Shown: positions 1 to 8,440 of the stretch, piece after piece
Layout: every line of letters starts with the position of its first letter
Numbering within the stretch: position 1 is the first letter of the stretch
Source: Indioceanicola profundi
Lineage (GTDB): Bacteria > Pseudomonadota > Alphaproteobacteria > Azospirillales > Azospirillaceae
DNA length: 64,000 nucleotides
NCBI RefSeq assembly: GCF_003568845.1
Contig: NZ_CP030128.1
Span: 186,001 to 250,000 of the forward strand
Direction of reading: 5' to 3'
Notes under the pieces: model-generated
The model's input: only the letters and a program-made list of their open reading frames with translations
The model's database searches: none
Told to the model about the DNA's origin: nothing
Program-made: the position numbers and the translations under genes

Positions 1-588
1 GAGCAAAAGTTCAGGATTGCACAGGGTATGGTCTGTGAAGCGGGGCAGCGATAAGCCTTGAAGTATCCGCGCTTGTAATGTGTCGGACAGATGCGCCAGG
101 AACAGCTTTCCCATTGCTGTACAGTGCAGCGGGACGCGCGATCCAACGCCGAAATTGAGCCGGAGAGGCGAGTTGCCGGCTTCAACGCGGTCGAGATAGA
201 CAACATCGCCCCCGTCAAAAACACCAACGTTGCAAGTCTCGCCAAGTTCAAAGCTCAGATTGCGCAAAATCGCACGTGCAGGCGCATCGGCCAGAGCAGC
301 CCGTAGCGCATCGAGCGCCAAGTGTCTAAGCCGCGGCCCGATCATTATTGCGCGACGATCCAGATTCCGCGTCAGATATCCCTTCTCCTCAAGGGCTCCA
401 ACCAGCCGATGTGCAGTTGGCTTTGGCAACTCGAGCCGGTCGATGATTTCCCGAATGAGGATAGGCCGGCCGGCTGCGGCAACAGTTTCGAGCACGGCAA
501 GGATCCGCTCTCCCGCCCCCTTTAGGTCTACCGGGTCGGAGGCAGCAGGCGGTGTTTCAGTCTGGTAATCCGCAGTCAGACGGATCAT
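1..588 (-). CDS. IclR-family transcriptional regulator, C-terminus cut by window edge
   Basis: Read on the minus strand from ATG at 588, an open frame of about 196 codons runs off the window without a stop. The N-terminus has the IclR winged helix (residues ~25-85, with LPKPTAHRLV as recognition helix). The effector domain follows, with ETCNVGVFDGGDVVYLDRV and FGVGSRVPLHCTAMGKLFLA, the segment that shapes the small-molecule pocket in IclR proteins. A GGGAGG ribosome site lies 7 nt before this ATG; the ATG at 595 is in another frame that stops at once. The protein closely resembles the second IclR protein at 8441-9256. Its position next to xsc suggests a regulator of sulfonate or C2 metabolism, which is inference. 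Confidence 0.9.
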   Translation of the reverse strand, partial: MIRLTADYQTETPPAASDPVDLKGAGERILAVLETVAAAGRPILIREIIDRLELPKPTAHRLVGALEEKGYLTRNLDRRAIMIGPRLRHLALDALRAALADAPARAILRNLSFELGETCNVGVFDGGDVVYLDRVEAGNSPLRLNFGVGSRVPLHCTAMGKLFLAHLSDTLQARILQGLSLPRFTDHTLCNPELLL

Positions 589-1748
589 AGCGCATCCTCC
601 CAGCCAAGAGCTATCCGCTCGCTTTCGAGAGCTTTTCGCCCGCATTCTGGAGACTATGGCTCCACGTCACGGTCTGCTCTTTTTCGGCCAATCGTCTCAT
701 GTAGAGAGACGTTGTGTTTCATCAATCCACCTGTCTGCCGGTGAGCGCAAGGAAAAATAACATCCTACCCATTTTGCCCGTTTGCTCAGGGAGAACATTA
801 CATTCTGCCAAGGAAGGCAAACCGGGCCGGGGATCTGGAGATTCGGTTAGCGAAGCGGAATTGCGCTGCTCGCCGGATCGCGAGACCCCTCAAGCAAGCG
901 CCTTCCGTCTCTGGAAGAATCTGGAGCAAGGCTGGCGACATGTGAAAAATGGCGACCAGCGTAGGACTCCGTGTCTGGACAATATGCGCCAGCTTTGTGT
1001 CGGGAACACTCGCGGGCTACGTGTCGGATAGCAACTCCGGTAAGTCAGGCCTCTGGCCAGCAAGCAGCTGAAAAGCCGCACTATCCGGACCATAATATTT
1101 GGTCACACGCTTTCAGGAATCGGCAGTTCATCAAGGCTAATTACCGCCGATGCCATTCCTGCTGATCAGACCGCCGGGCCGCTCATGCTCACCTAGTCAG
1201 ACAGGCGAAACCTCAGGCTCAGCGTGCCGGCAGCCAGCATCGCCGACGTGGCGCGATACTAAAAGTAGGTAGGGCCATATTTCTGCTTGCGCAAGGAGCA
1301 GCGGCGGTGATTTATGAAACAGAATGTCTCTTTCAATGAGACCAGAAGCCGTAAAGGCGGTAGCCCACGGATCAGGTGGGCAGTTGGCTGAAAAACAGGC
1401 CAACAGTGCCTGGCTGGGAGGACGCATCATGATCTGCCAAGACCCAAATTCGCATATCAGTATGCCATCTGAGATTCGTTCGGATCATATCGCTCCGGCA
1501 TCTAAGTCGCCTGTTGGCGACGCAAAGAAATCGCGATAGTTCCGCGTGTGGTCGCCTGGACCGGCGGAACGGGAGCGTACAGAGATGGCGCCGAAAATGG
1601 TAGTTTCACGATTTGGCGAATATGCCGCTCTGCTCCGCTTATACCGTAAGGGAATCTAGCTCCGGGCCGGGTTCATCTTTGCATGTACGTCCAGGTCCTC
1701 TGCCCGCGCCCAGAATACAAGGGTCAAGTGGGAAAGGGATAGCAGAAG
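589..1748. other. Gene-poor stretch, no feature recognised
   Basis: About 1.16 kb upstream of the partial IclR gene. Short open frames exist on both strands, but none has a convincing ribosome site, codon bias or family resemblance. Promoters for the IclR gene and for the small gene at 1749 must lie here; I could not point to a particular -35/-10 pair. Confidence 0.5.
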
Positions 1749-2129
1749 ATGAAAAGTGAGATCTTTGATCGATCCTCACCCGATCCAACGGTCGCGCTCT
1801 GGCGCGCCGTTGTCCGCCAAGCCATTCTTGATGCTGTGGCTTCCAGTACAGCCGATCACGTTTGGGCTGCCCGACGCTGGCTACTTGAGCAGGATGAGGA
1901 CTTTCTTGAGGTCTGCTGCCATGCCAGCCTTGATCCTGGGGCAGTACGGCAGCGGGCGCGGTACGTTGCAGAGGTGAAAGAATGGCGCCTGCCGCGCGAT
2001 CGTGTGCAGTGGGACCGCGAAGGTCGCCGACGGCGGTTAAGTGCTACAAGCCGAACCGGCCAACCAGACCAAGATCAACGGCGCCGCCAAGCTGTCAGCG
2101 CTCTAGCGCGTACTGATAACACTACCTAA
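1749..2129 (+). CDS. Small hypothetical protein
   Basis: A 126-residue frame begins at ATG 1749, after a weak AGAAG ribosome site. Residues ~15-75 read as a compact helical segment (ALWRAVVRQAILDAV, then AARRWLLEQDEDFLEV and LDPGAVRQRARYV). This resembles small alphaproteobacterial proteins often found in phage or mobile regions, but I cannot name the family. The last 40 residues are rich in Arg, Gln and Ser and low in complexity, so the true C-terminus may have been altered by a frameshift. It ends about 60 bp before xsc on the same strand. Function unknown. Confidence 0.45.
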   Translation: MKSEIFDRSSPDPTVALWRAVVRQAILDAVASSTADHVWAARRWLLEQDEDFLEVCCHASLDPGAVRQRARYVAEVKEWRLPRDRVQWDREGRRRRLSATSRTGQPDQDQRRRQAVSALARTDNTT

Positions 2130-2187
2130 CGCGCTACGATCTGCGCCGACAGGGCCACCGAATACTTTCAACGAAAGGGTTACCGTC

Positions 2188-3963
2188 ATGAAAATGACCA
2201 CTGAAGAAGCTTTCATCAAGGTCCTACAGATGCACGGGATCCAGCATGCCTTCGGCATTATCGGATCAGCTATGATGCCTGTCTCGGACCTATTTCCGAA
2301 GGCTGGAATCACCTTTTGGGACTGCGCGCACGAAAGCAATGCGGCCTTGATTTGCGACGGCTATACCCGTGTCACTGGTAAGATGGCCATGGCCATCGCC
2401 CAGAATGGGCCCGGCGTAACGGGCTTTGTTACCGCAATCAAAACAGCCTACTGGAACCACACCCCTATGCTCTTGGTAACCCCACAAGCTGCCAATAAAA
2501 CGATAGGGCAGGGTGGGTTCCAAGAGGTCGAACAGATGGCCCTGTTTGAAGATATGGTGTGCTACCAGGAGGAGGTGCGTGATCCAAACCGTGTTCCGGA
2601 GGTTCTTAACCGCGTCATCGAGAAGGCATGGCGCGGCTGTGCACCAGCGCAAATCAACATTCCTCGGGATTACTGGACCCACGTCATTGATGTCGAGCTG
2701 CCACAGATCGTCCGATTGGAGCGTCCTGCTGGTGGTAGGCACGCCATCGCCGAAGCTGCCCGGTTGCTTTCAGAAGCGCGATTTCCTGTCATTCTTAATG
2801 GTGCCGGCGTCGTCATCGGCGGGGCCATTCCGGAGTCGGTGGCGCTTGCCGAACGGTTGGACGCGCCGGTTTGCTGTGGGTACCAGCACAATGATGCGTT
2901 CCCCGGAAGTCACCCTCTGGCTGCTGGACCCCTTGGCTACAATGGCTCTAAGGCCGCTATGGAGCTTATCGCCAGGGCTGATGTTGTTTTGGCGCTTGGC
3001 ACACGTCTTAATCCCTTCTCCACGCTGCCCGGTTACGGAATCGATTACTGGCCCAAGCAGGCCAAGATCATTCAAGTGGATATCAACCCTGACCGGATCG
3101 GCCTGACTAAGCGGGTAACCGTCGGTATTTGTGGCGACGCCAAGCAGGTGGCGCAGCAACTCTTGGAACAGCTTGCGGCTACGGCAGGGGATCTCGATCG
3201 CGAAGCGCGGCGAAATTTGATTCACCAGACCAAGTCCGCTTGGCTGCAAATGCTGTCCTCTCTGGACCATGAGGAGGATGATCCCGGTACTAGCTGGAAT
3301 GCCGAGGCCCGTGAGCGAGACGCCGACCGGATGTCGCCGCGCCAAGCTTGGCGTGCTATTCAGGCCGCCTTGCCACGGAACGCTATTATTTCGACAGACA
3401 TCGGTAATAACTGTGCTATCGGAAATGCTTATCCCTCGTTCGATGAAGGGCGCAAGTACCTGGCACCTGGAATGTTTGGACCTTGTGGCTACGGTTTTCC
3501 GGCCATCATCGGTGCGAAAATCGGTGCTCCCGACGTTCCTGTGATTGGTTTCGCCGGTGACGGTGCATTTGGCATCTCAATGAACGAGATGACTTCAATC
3601 GGGCGTCCGGAATGGCCGGGCGTCACGATGGTAATCTTCCGCAACTATCAATGGGGCGCAGAAAAACGCAATACCACGCTTTGGTATGATAACAATTTTG
3701 TTGGAACTGAGCTCGATCCAGCGCTCAGCTATGCAAAGGTCGCGGAAGGATGTGGTCTGAAAGGCGTTACGGTGCGCACCCAAACCGATCTCACCACATC
3801 ACTTAATCAAGCCGTTGAAGATCAAGCTCGAGGAATCACCACCTTCATCGAGGTGGTTCTCAATCAGGAGCTTGGCGAACCATTTCGGCGCGACGCTATG
3901 AAAAAGCCGGTGGTTGTTGCCGGGATCAATCCGTCTGACATGCGCCCGCAGCAGGTTACTTGA
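2188..3963 (+). CDS. xsc: Sulfoacetaldehyde acetyltransferase
   Basis: Xsc is a thiamine-diphosphate enzyme that converts sulfoacetaldehyde and phosphate to acetyl phosphate and sulfite, the desulfonation step in taurine, isethionate and sulfoacetate use. The 591-residue product has the normal length. The N-terminal pyrimidine-binding domain contains GIIGSAMMPVSDLFPKAG and CAHESNAALICDGYTR with the activating Glu. FVTAIKTAYWNHTPMLLVTP and ANKTIGQGGFQEVEQM are Xsc hallmarks. The C-terminal cofactor motif is GFAGDGAFGISMNEM. A GAAAGGG ribosome site precedes ATG 2188. No taurine or isethionate oxidation gene and no phosphotransacetylase gene lies nearby, so the rest of the pathway must be elsewhere. 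The flanking IclR proteins are plausible regulators. Confidence 0.95.
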   Translation: MKMTTEEAFIKVLQMHGIQHAFGIIGSAMMPVSDLFPKAGITFWDCAHESNAALICDGYTRVTGKMAMAIAQNGPGVTGFVTAIKTAYWNHTPMLLVTPQAANKTIGQGGFQEVEQMALFEDMVCYQEEVRDPNRVPEVLNRVIEKAWRGCAPAQINIPRDYWTHVIDVELPQIVRLERPAGGRHAIAEAARLLSEARFPVILNGAGVVIGGAIPESVALAERLDAPVCCGYQHNDAFPGSHPLAAGPLGYNGSKAAMELIARADVVLALGTRLNPFSTLPGYGIDYWPKQAKIIQVDINPDRIGLTKRVTVGICGDAKQVAQQLLEQLAATAGDLDREARRNLIHQTKSAWLQMLSSLDHEEDDPGTSWNAEARERDADRMSPRQAWRAIQAALPRNAIISTDIGNNCAIGNAYPSFDEGRKYLAPGMFGPCGYGFPAIIGAKIGAPDVPVIGFAGDGAFGISMNEMTSIGRPEWPGVTMVIFRNYQWGAEKRNTTLWYDNNFVGTELDPALSYAKVAEGCGLKGVTVRTQTDLTTSLNQAVEDQARGITTFIEVVLNQELGEPFRRDAMKKPVVVAGINPSDMRPQQVT

Positions 3964-4025
3964 TCCGGTCTCGGGACATCGTCAGCGAGATTGATGAAGA
4001 AGGTGCCACAGCAAGTTCGCAAACA

Positions 4026-4053
4026 CCTCGCCCACTTTTACCGGTGGGCGAGG
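4026..4053 (+). terminator. Hairpin downstream of xsc
   Basis: A perfect 10-bp inverted repeat, CCTCGCCCAC / GTGGGCGAGG, with an 8-nt loop, sits about 60 bp after the xsc stop codon. No T-run follows, so intrinsic termination is uncertain; it may mark the 3' end of the transcript. Confidence 0.4.
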
Positions 4054-4265
4054 GTCGTCCCGGAATGGTAGCTGTTTATGGCTCGAGTGCAATTCGCGTT
4101 TTGGACGGATCCTCGTCGAGCTTTCCTTTGAAGCAGAGGGGACGCTGGCGACCATCCTTGCCTTGCTGTTGCGGGATTTTGTGTGCGTTGGCAATTTATT
4201 CCGACGCCTTGGTGAACTGCTCCCTGTTTCGACCGGACACCGGGCGAGCCCGGAGGTATAGGCGT

Positions 4266-4824
4266 ATGCCTGTGGCCAAACCTGTATATGAGCCGATTCA
4301 GCGGATTGAGGTCTTCACCGGTGTCCAGCTTCGGAGGCGGTTCTCCCTTGAGGAGAAGCTCCGGTTTGTGGCGGATTCCAGCCAGCTCGGAATGTCGGTC
4401 AGCTATATCGCCCACAAGCACGGCATTGCGCCGAGCATGCTGTTTCACTGGCGACGTCGCTTGGCCAAGGGTGGCAGGGAAGCGGTACGTGTGGATGACG
4501 AGGTCATTGGAGCGGCTGAAGCGCGCCGAACCGAAGGAGCGAGTGCGTGAACTGGAGCGCATTCTCGGCTGCAAGACCGCGGAGAACGAGATCCTGCGTG
4601 AGGCGCTCGACACTGCGCTGGCAAAAAACAGATTTCGCTGCCGATCTGGCCGGACGAAACGCTGGCCGATGACCGCCATCCCCGGAACTCTCGGAGTTTC
4701 CCGGTCCGGCCTGTACGGCCGCCTAATCGGGCAGTCCGAGCCCAGAGGACCCTACCGGAAGGCCGGTGACGTCAAGCTGTCGCCAGACGTCCCAGCTACG
4801 GCCATCGCCGGATCGCGGCAGTGC
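4266..4824 (+). pseudogene. Remnant of IS3-family (IS2-group) transposase OrfA and start of OrfB
   Basis: From ATG 4266 the frame encodes an OrfA-type helix-turn-helix protein (RRFSLEEKLRFVADSSQLG, then YIAHKHGIAPSMLFHWRRRL). The frame is broken near 4520-4540. In the next frame it continues as ERVRELERILGCKTAENEIL, the leucine-zipper segment of IS2-group OrfA. Further along, another frame gives RPSYGHRRIAAVLG, typical of the beginning of OrfB, immediately before the left end of the IS5 element at 4827. The rest of OrfB is not found on the far side of that element, so the IS3 copy is both frameshifted and truncated. Confidence 0.75.
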
Positions 4825-5000
4825 TAGGTCATGAACTCATAAAGGGGTAGCGGCGTGGGGGGAGGAGCCTTGATGAGTACGGCGCGCCGCTATGAACTGA
4901 CCGACTTCGAATGGTCGATCATCAAACCCTTGCTTCCGAACAAGCCACGTGGCATGCCGCGGGCCGACGACCAGAGGGTGCTGAACGGCATCTGTTGGCG

Positions 5001-5008
5001 GCTCAGGA
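5001..5008. repeat. Left copy of IS66 target-site duplication
   Basis: The octamer GCTCAGGA occurs directly before the left IS66 end and again directly after the right end (7785-7792). An 8-bp duplication is what IS66 elements produce. Confidence 0.93.
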
Positions 5009-5035
5009 GTACTCATCCGGTGAGCACCGCGGAGA

Positions 5036-5275
5036 TCATGTGCTGTGGTGCCGCCTGAGCTGGTCGGGATGGGCTTTGTAGTACTCGATCAGGTCCTGAA
5101 GGTTCTCAAGGCCGAACGGCGTGAATGCGATGGTCTGCTCCTCGCCCGGGCCGTAGACCCAGAGGCAGCCATCCTCGGCGTTCATCTCGGTACAGACATC
5201 CCAGAGCCAGTCCTCGTCTTCGCCCAGCTGTTCGGCGGCCCGCGCAATGGTGCAGACGGACGAAATGGCCGGCAT
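5036..5275 (-). CDS. IS66 accessory small protein
   Basis: A 79-residue acidic protein starts at ATG 5275, four bases after the tnpC stop codon. It contains AAEQLGEDEDWLWDVCTEMN, then LWVYGPGEEQTIAFTPFGLE and LIEYYKAHPD. The ending of the gene lies inside the left terminal region of the element. Small proteins of this type are carried downstream of tnpC in many alphaproteobacterial IS66 elements; their role in transposition is not known to me. A longer frame starting at 5377 would overlap tnpC and is less likely. Confidence 0.7.
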   Translation of the reverse strand: MPAISSVCTIARAAEQLGEDEDWLWDVCTEMNAEDGCLWVYGPGEEQTIAFTPFGLENLQDLIEYYKAHPDQLRRHHST

Positions 5276-5279
5276 AGGC

Positions 5280-6905
5280 TCAGGCTGCGAGGGCTGGGGC
5301 CCGCCGCTGCTTCCATTCCCAGGGGAGCAGCTCGTGCAGGCGGTTCTGGGGCAGGTCGTTGATGCGAGCCAGGACATCGGCCAGCCAGGCTTGTGGATCG
5401 ATGCCGTTCAGCTTGGCGGAGATCACCAGACCGTACATGAACGCAGCACGCTGGCCGCCCCGGTCGCTGCCCGCGAACATCCAGGCCCGGCGCCCGAGAG
5501 CCACACCGCGCAGCGCTCTTTCGGCCGCATTGTTGGTCAGGCAGACGCGGCCGTCCGTCAGGAACCGGGTGAACCGGGGCCAGCGGGTCAGCATATAATC
5601 CAGCGCCTTCGCCACAGGAGCGTGTCTCGACATCGCCGCGCGATGGTCGCGCATCCAGGTCTCGAGCTCATCGACCAGGGGCTTCGCCTTCTCCTGCCGG
5701 ATGTCCAGGCGCTGCACCGCCGGCAGGCCGTTGATCTCGCGCTCCAGGCTGAACAGCACGTCGATGCGCGTCACCGCCTCCAGCGCCACCGGAGAAATCT
5801 CCGGCGCCTTCCCGCCGCGGCGCGCCTTGGCGGCGATGTCCGCCAGCTCGAAAAACTTCCGACGTGCATGTGCCCAACAAAGGGCGTCGGTGACCGGTCC
5901 CGGCTTCCGGGTCGGCGCGTACAGCCGGTCGTAGCCGGCATAGGCGTCGGCTTGGAGCAGGCCCGCATAGCCGGCCAGGTGCGCCTCCGGATGCGAGCCG
6001 CTGCGGTCGCGTGAGTAGTAGAACACCGCCGCCGGCGGGGCCTGGCCGGCAAAGGGACGATCATCGCGGGCATAGACCCAGAGCCGGCCGGTATCGGTCT
6101 TGTCCTTCGCCAGCACCGGCACCGTGGTGTCGTCGCCGTGCAGGCGTTCAGCCGCCAGGACGTGTTTTTCCAGCAGGGTATGGAGCGGCCTCAAGGTGGC
6201 GCAGGCATGGCCGACCTGATCGGCGGCGGTGGACAGGCTGACCGGCAGCCCCTCGCGGGCAAAGCGCTCACACTGGCGGTTCAGCGGCAAGTGATGGGCG
6301 AACTTGTCGACCAGGATGGTGGCCAGCAGGTTCGGTCCGGCCCAGCCCCGGGGCGTGGCATGGAACGGCGCCGGCGCCTGGCTGATCCGCTCGCAATCCC
6401 GGCAGCTCACCTTCTCCCGCACGGTCTGGATGATCTTGTAGGAGGCGGGAATGCGCTCGGCACTCTCCGTCACCGTCTCGCCCAACTTGCTCAGCCGCGT
6501 CGACCCGCAGCACGGGCAGCTGGTCGGCGCCGGGATGACGACACGCTCGCGGGGCAGATGCTCAGGGAACGCTCTGCGTGCCGGTCGCTTGCGGGCGAAC
6601 GCTGCCACTGTCGTGGTCCTGGCCGCGGCCTGTTCGGCAATAAGCTCGTCCTCGCTGGCGCTGGTCTCCAACTCTTCCAGCTCCAGCTCGAGCTGATCCA
6701 GCAGCCGGGCCTTGCGCTCCGAGCGCTGGCCATAGAGCTCGCGCTGGAGCTTCTCGATCTGGAGGGTCAGGGTGGCGATCCGGGCCTGATCGTCGGAGCG
6801 CTTGGCCTCCGCCTGGGCCAGCCGGGCCTCGGCGTCAGCTGCCTTCGCCTGCGCTTCAGCAAGCGCGGCGCGCAAGGCGGCGATGTCGTCGGGCAGGCTG
6901 TCCAT
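5280..6905 (-). CDS. tnpC: IS66 transposase TnpC (DDE)
   Basis: TnpC is the catalytic transposase of IS66. From ATG 6905 it has about 541 residues. It opens with a heptad-rich coiled coil (~10-65), followed by the family segment ELYGQRSERKARLLDQLELE, a zinc-binding motif (CPCCGSTRL, then CRDCERI), and a DDE core with LHGDDTTVPVL, LQADAYAGYDRLY and the C-terminal LTNNAAERALRGVALGRRAW. A GTG two codons upstream (6911) is an alternative start. The gene appears complete and undamaged. Confidence 0.93.
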   Translation of the reverse strand: MDSLPDDIAALRAALAEAQAKAADAEARLAQAEAKRSDDQARIATLTLQIEKLQRELYGQRSERKARLLDQLELELEELETSASEDELIAEQAAARTTTVAAFARKRPARRAFPEHLPRERVVIPAPTSCPCCGSTRLSKLGETVTESAERIPASYKIIQTVREKVSCRDCERISQAPAPFHATPRGWAGPNLLATILVDKFAHHLPLNRQCERFAREGLPVSLSTAADQVGHACATLRPLHTLLEKHVLAAERLHGDDTTVPVLAKDKTDTGRLWVYARDDRPFAGQAPPAAVFYYSRDRSGSHPEAHLAGYAGLLQADAYAGYDRLYAPTRKPGPVTDALCWAHARRKFFELADIAAKARRGGKAPEISPVALEAVTRIDVLFSLEREINGLPAVQRLDIRQEKAKPLVDELETWMRDHRAAMSRHAPVAKALDYMLTRWPRFTRFLTDGRVCLTNNAAERALRGVALGRRAWMFAGSDRGGQRAAFMYGLVISAKLNGIDPQAWLADVLARINDLPQNRLHELLPWEWKQRRAPALAA

Positions 6906-6985
6906 GCCCACCAGTATACTCCGGAAAGCCGCAGCAATCCTGGACTTTCCACGCCCGCGGGACCCCCTGATTCACCCTGTCGCAG

Positions 6986-7333
6986 CTATCCCGCCGACCG
7001 TGGCCGAAACGTGTGTTGTGGGTTGCGCCAATCGATCGCGTCGAGCAGATAGCCCAGCTGCGCCGCCGAAATCGCGACAGCGCCGTCCGCCGGGGTGGGC
7101 CAGACGAACCGTCCTTTCTCCAAACGCTTCACGTACAAGGACATGCCCAGGCCGTCGTGCCAGAGACATTTCACCAGGTCACCCCGGCGGCCGCGAAAGA
7201 CGAACAGATCACCGGCATGGGGATCGCGGCCCAGGCCTTCCTGCACCTTCAGCGCCAGCGAGTTCATCCCGCAGCGCATGTCAGTGACCCCGCCCGCCAG
7301 CCAGACCCGCACCCCGCTCGGCACCACGATCAT
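6986..7333 (-). CDS. tnpB: IS66 accessory protein TnpB
   Basis: A 115-residue protein of the IS66 Orf2 family, required with TnpA for transposition in studied members. Diagnostic segments are VWLAGGVTDMRCGMNSLAL, GDLFVFRGRRGDLVKCLWHD and GMSLYVKRLEKGRFVWP. Its ATG overlaps the end of tnpA by 4 bp (ATGA), so the two are probably translationally coupled. Confidence 0.93.
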   Translation of the reverse strand: MIVVPSGVRVWLAGGVTDMRCGMNSLALKVQEGLGRDPHAGDLFVFRGRRGDLVKCLWHDGLGMSLYVKRLEKGRFVWPTPADGAVAISAAQLGYLLDAIDWRNPQHTFRPRSAG

Positions 7334-7719
7334 GCCGACCGCTCCGCCAGGACGACCAGGGCTGCCGTCACGACCGACGCTTCCACGGCTCCGCTGATCC
7401 GCACGCGCGTCCCGCTCGCGAACTCCACCTCCATGACACCGGCTGAGGTCGGCGGCGCCGTCGTCGACAACTCCGTTACCGTGACCGGCGTGAAGGCTGG
7501 GAGACGCGGTGGGTCGCCGAACAACTGACGACGCCAGCGATACAGGAGGCTCTGGTCAATTCCGAGCCGCCGGGCAACGCTCGCCACCTGCACTCCAGGC
7601 GCAAACGCCTCCTCCACCAGCCGGACTTTCTCGTCGGCGCTGAACCGGCGACGACCCGCCAGCCCGGTGATCACTTCTACACGCTGCGAAGCCATAGGGA
7701 CTGCCATAGGGATAGTCAC
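7330..7719 (-). CDS. tnpA: IS66 accessory protein TnpA
   Basis: A 129-residue small DNA-binding protein of the IS66 Orf1 (transposase_8-like) type. The N-terminal half contains a helix-turn-helix: RRRFSADEKVRLVEEAF, then VARRLGIDQSLLYRWRRQLF. The C-terminal half (VMEVEFASGTRVRISGAVEA) is the usual beta-rich tail. Several in-frame ATGs (7719, 7707, 7695) could serve as start; MASQRVEVITG at 7695 is the form most often seen in the family. Confidence 0.9.
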   Translation of the reverse strand: MTIPMAVPMASQRVEVITGLAGRRRFSADEKVRLVEEAFAPGVQVASVARRLGIDQSLLYRWRRQLFGDPPRLPAFTPVTVTELSTTAPPTSAGVMEVEFASGTRVRISGAVEASVVTAALVVLAERSA

Positions 7720-7784
7720 AGGGATATCCCTATGACTCTCACATCACCCCACACCCAAACAGGCGACCCTCACCGGAGGCGTAC

Positions 7785-7792
7785 GCTCAGGA
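7785..7792. repeat. Right copy of IS66 target-site duplication
   Basis: GCTCAGGA, identical to 5001-5008, directly after the right terminal repeat of the IS66 element. Confidence 0.93.
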
Positions 7793-8440
7793 CAGGCTCG
7801 CCCTGGGCCGGTATCCCCGAGCGCTATGGTCCGGCAACGACCTGCGCCAACCGCTTCCGCCGCTGGGTGAAGATCGGGGTGTGGGACCGCGTCTTCGAGG
7901 CGGTGTCCAAGGCCTATGACGGCGACCTGCAGATGATCGACTCGTCTTCGATCCGGGTCCACCAACATGGTGGGAACGTAAAAAAGGGGGGCCGCACGCC
8001 ACGCCGGCCGCCGCTCGAAACGACGCTCGAACCCAGTGCATGGGGCGCTCGCGAGGCGGACTGACGACCAAGATCCACGCGCTCGTCGACGCCAACGGAC
8101 TGCCGGTGGCGCTGAAACTCACCGAGGGCCAGGCTCACGACGGCGTCAGCGCCGCCGATATGCTGGAGGGGCTGGGCGACGGTCAAATCCTGCTCGCCGA
8201 CCGAACCTACGACAGCGATCGTCTCCGCCAGAGCCTTAGCGACCGCGGGGCCTTCGCCGACGTTAAGCCGATGAAGGGCCGCAAGCGAACGCTCGCCTTC
8301 AGCCCATGGCTCTATCGCCAGCGCAACCTCGTTGAGCGCTTCTTTTCAAAGCTCAAACACGATCGCGCCGTCGATACCCGATACGAAAAGCACGCCACAA
8401 ACTTCCTCGCCGCCGTCAAAATGAGCCGGTGACCTAGAGT

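Larger units (their letters stand above)
5009..7784 (-). mobile_element. Complete IS66-family insertion sequence
   Basis: The element is 2776 bp long. The left end reads GTACTCATCCGGTGAG and the right end, read inward, GTACGCCTCCGGTGAG, so the terminal repeats match at 13 of 16 positions. The flanks carry an identical 8-bp duplication. Inside, on the minus strand, are tnpA, tnpB, tnpC and a fourth short gene, all intact. The perfect duplication and the open genes point to a recent insertion that may still be mobile. Confidence 0.95.
4873..8432 (+). pseudogene. IS5-family transposase gene, disrupted by IS66
   Basis: The 5' part (4873-5008) encodes RYELTDFEWSIIKPLLPNK and GMPRADDQRVLNGICWRLR. 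The 3' part resumes at 7793, and without the inserted DNA the joined reading is WRLRTGSPWAGIPERYGP with no frame loss. It continues through the DDE-type core (DLQMIDSSSIRVHQH) to a run of six A and six G at 7981-7992. A shift of -1 there opens the second frame, MGRSRGGLTTKIHALVDANG to RNLVERFFSKLKHDRAVDTR, ending at 8432. Two-frame organisation is normal for the IS427 group. The gene was probably intact before the IS66 insertion. Confidence 0.85.
4827..8434 (+). mobile_element. IS5-family element (IS427-like), split by an IS66 insertion
   Basis: The outer ends form an imperfect inverted repeat: GGTCATGAACTCAT at the left and, read inward from the right, GGTCACCGGCTCAT. Both ends are flanked by TA (4825-4826 and 8435-8436), the short duplication expected for this group. 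Removing the nested IS66 and one copy of its target duplication leaves about 824 bp, a normal length for such an element. The right end is 5 bp from the stop codon of the IclR gene at 8441. Confidence 0.8.

Noticed and set aside
1749-2129. Prophage remnant around the small protein before xsc
   Set aside because: A single small gene with vague similarity is not enough; no other phage gene is nearby.
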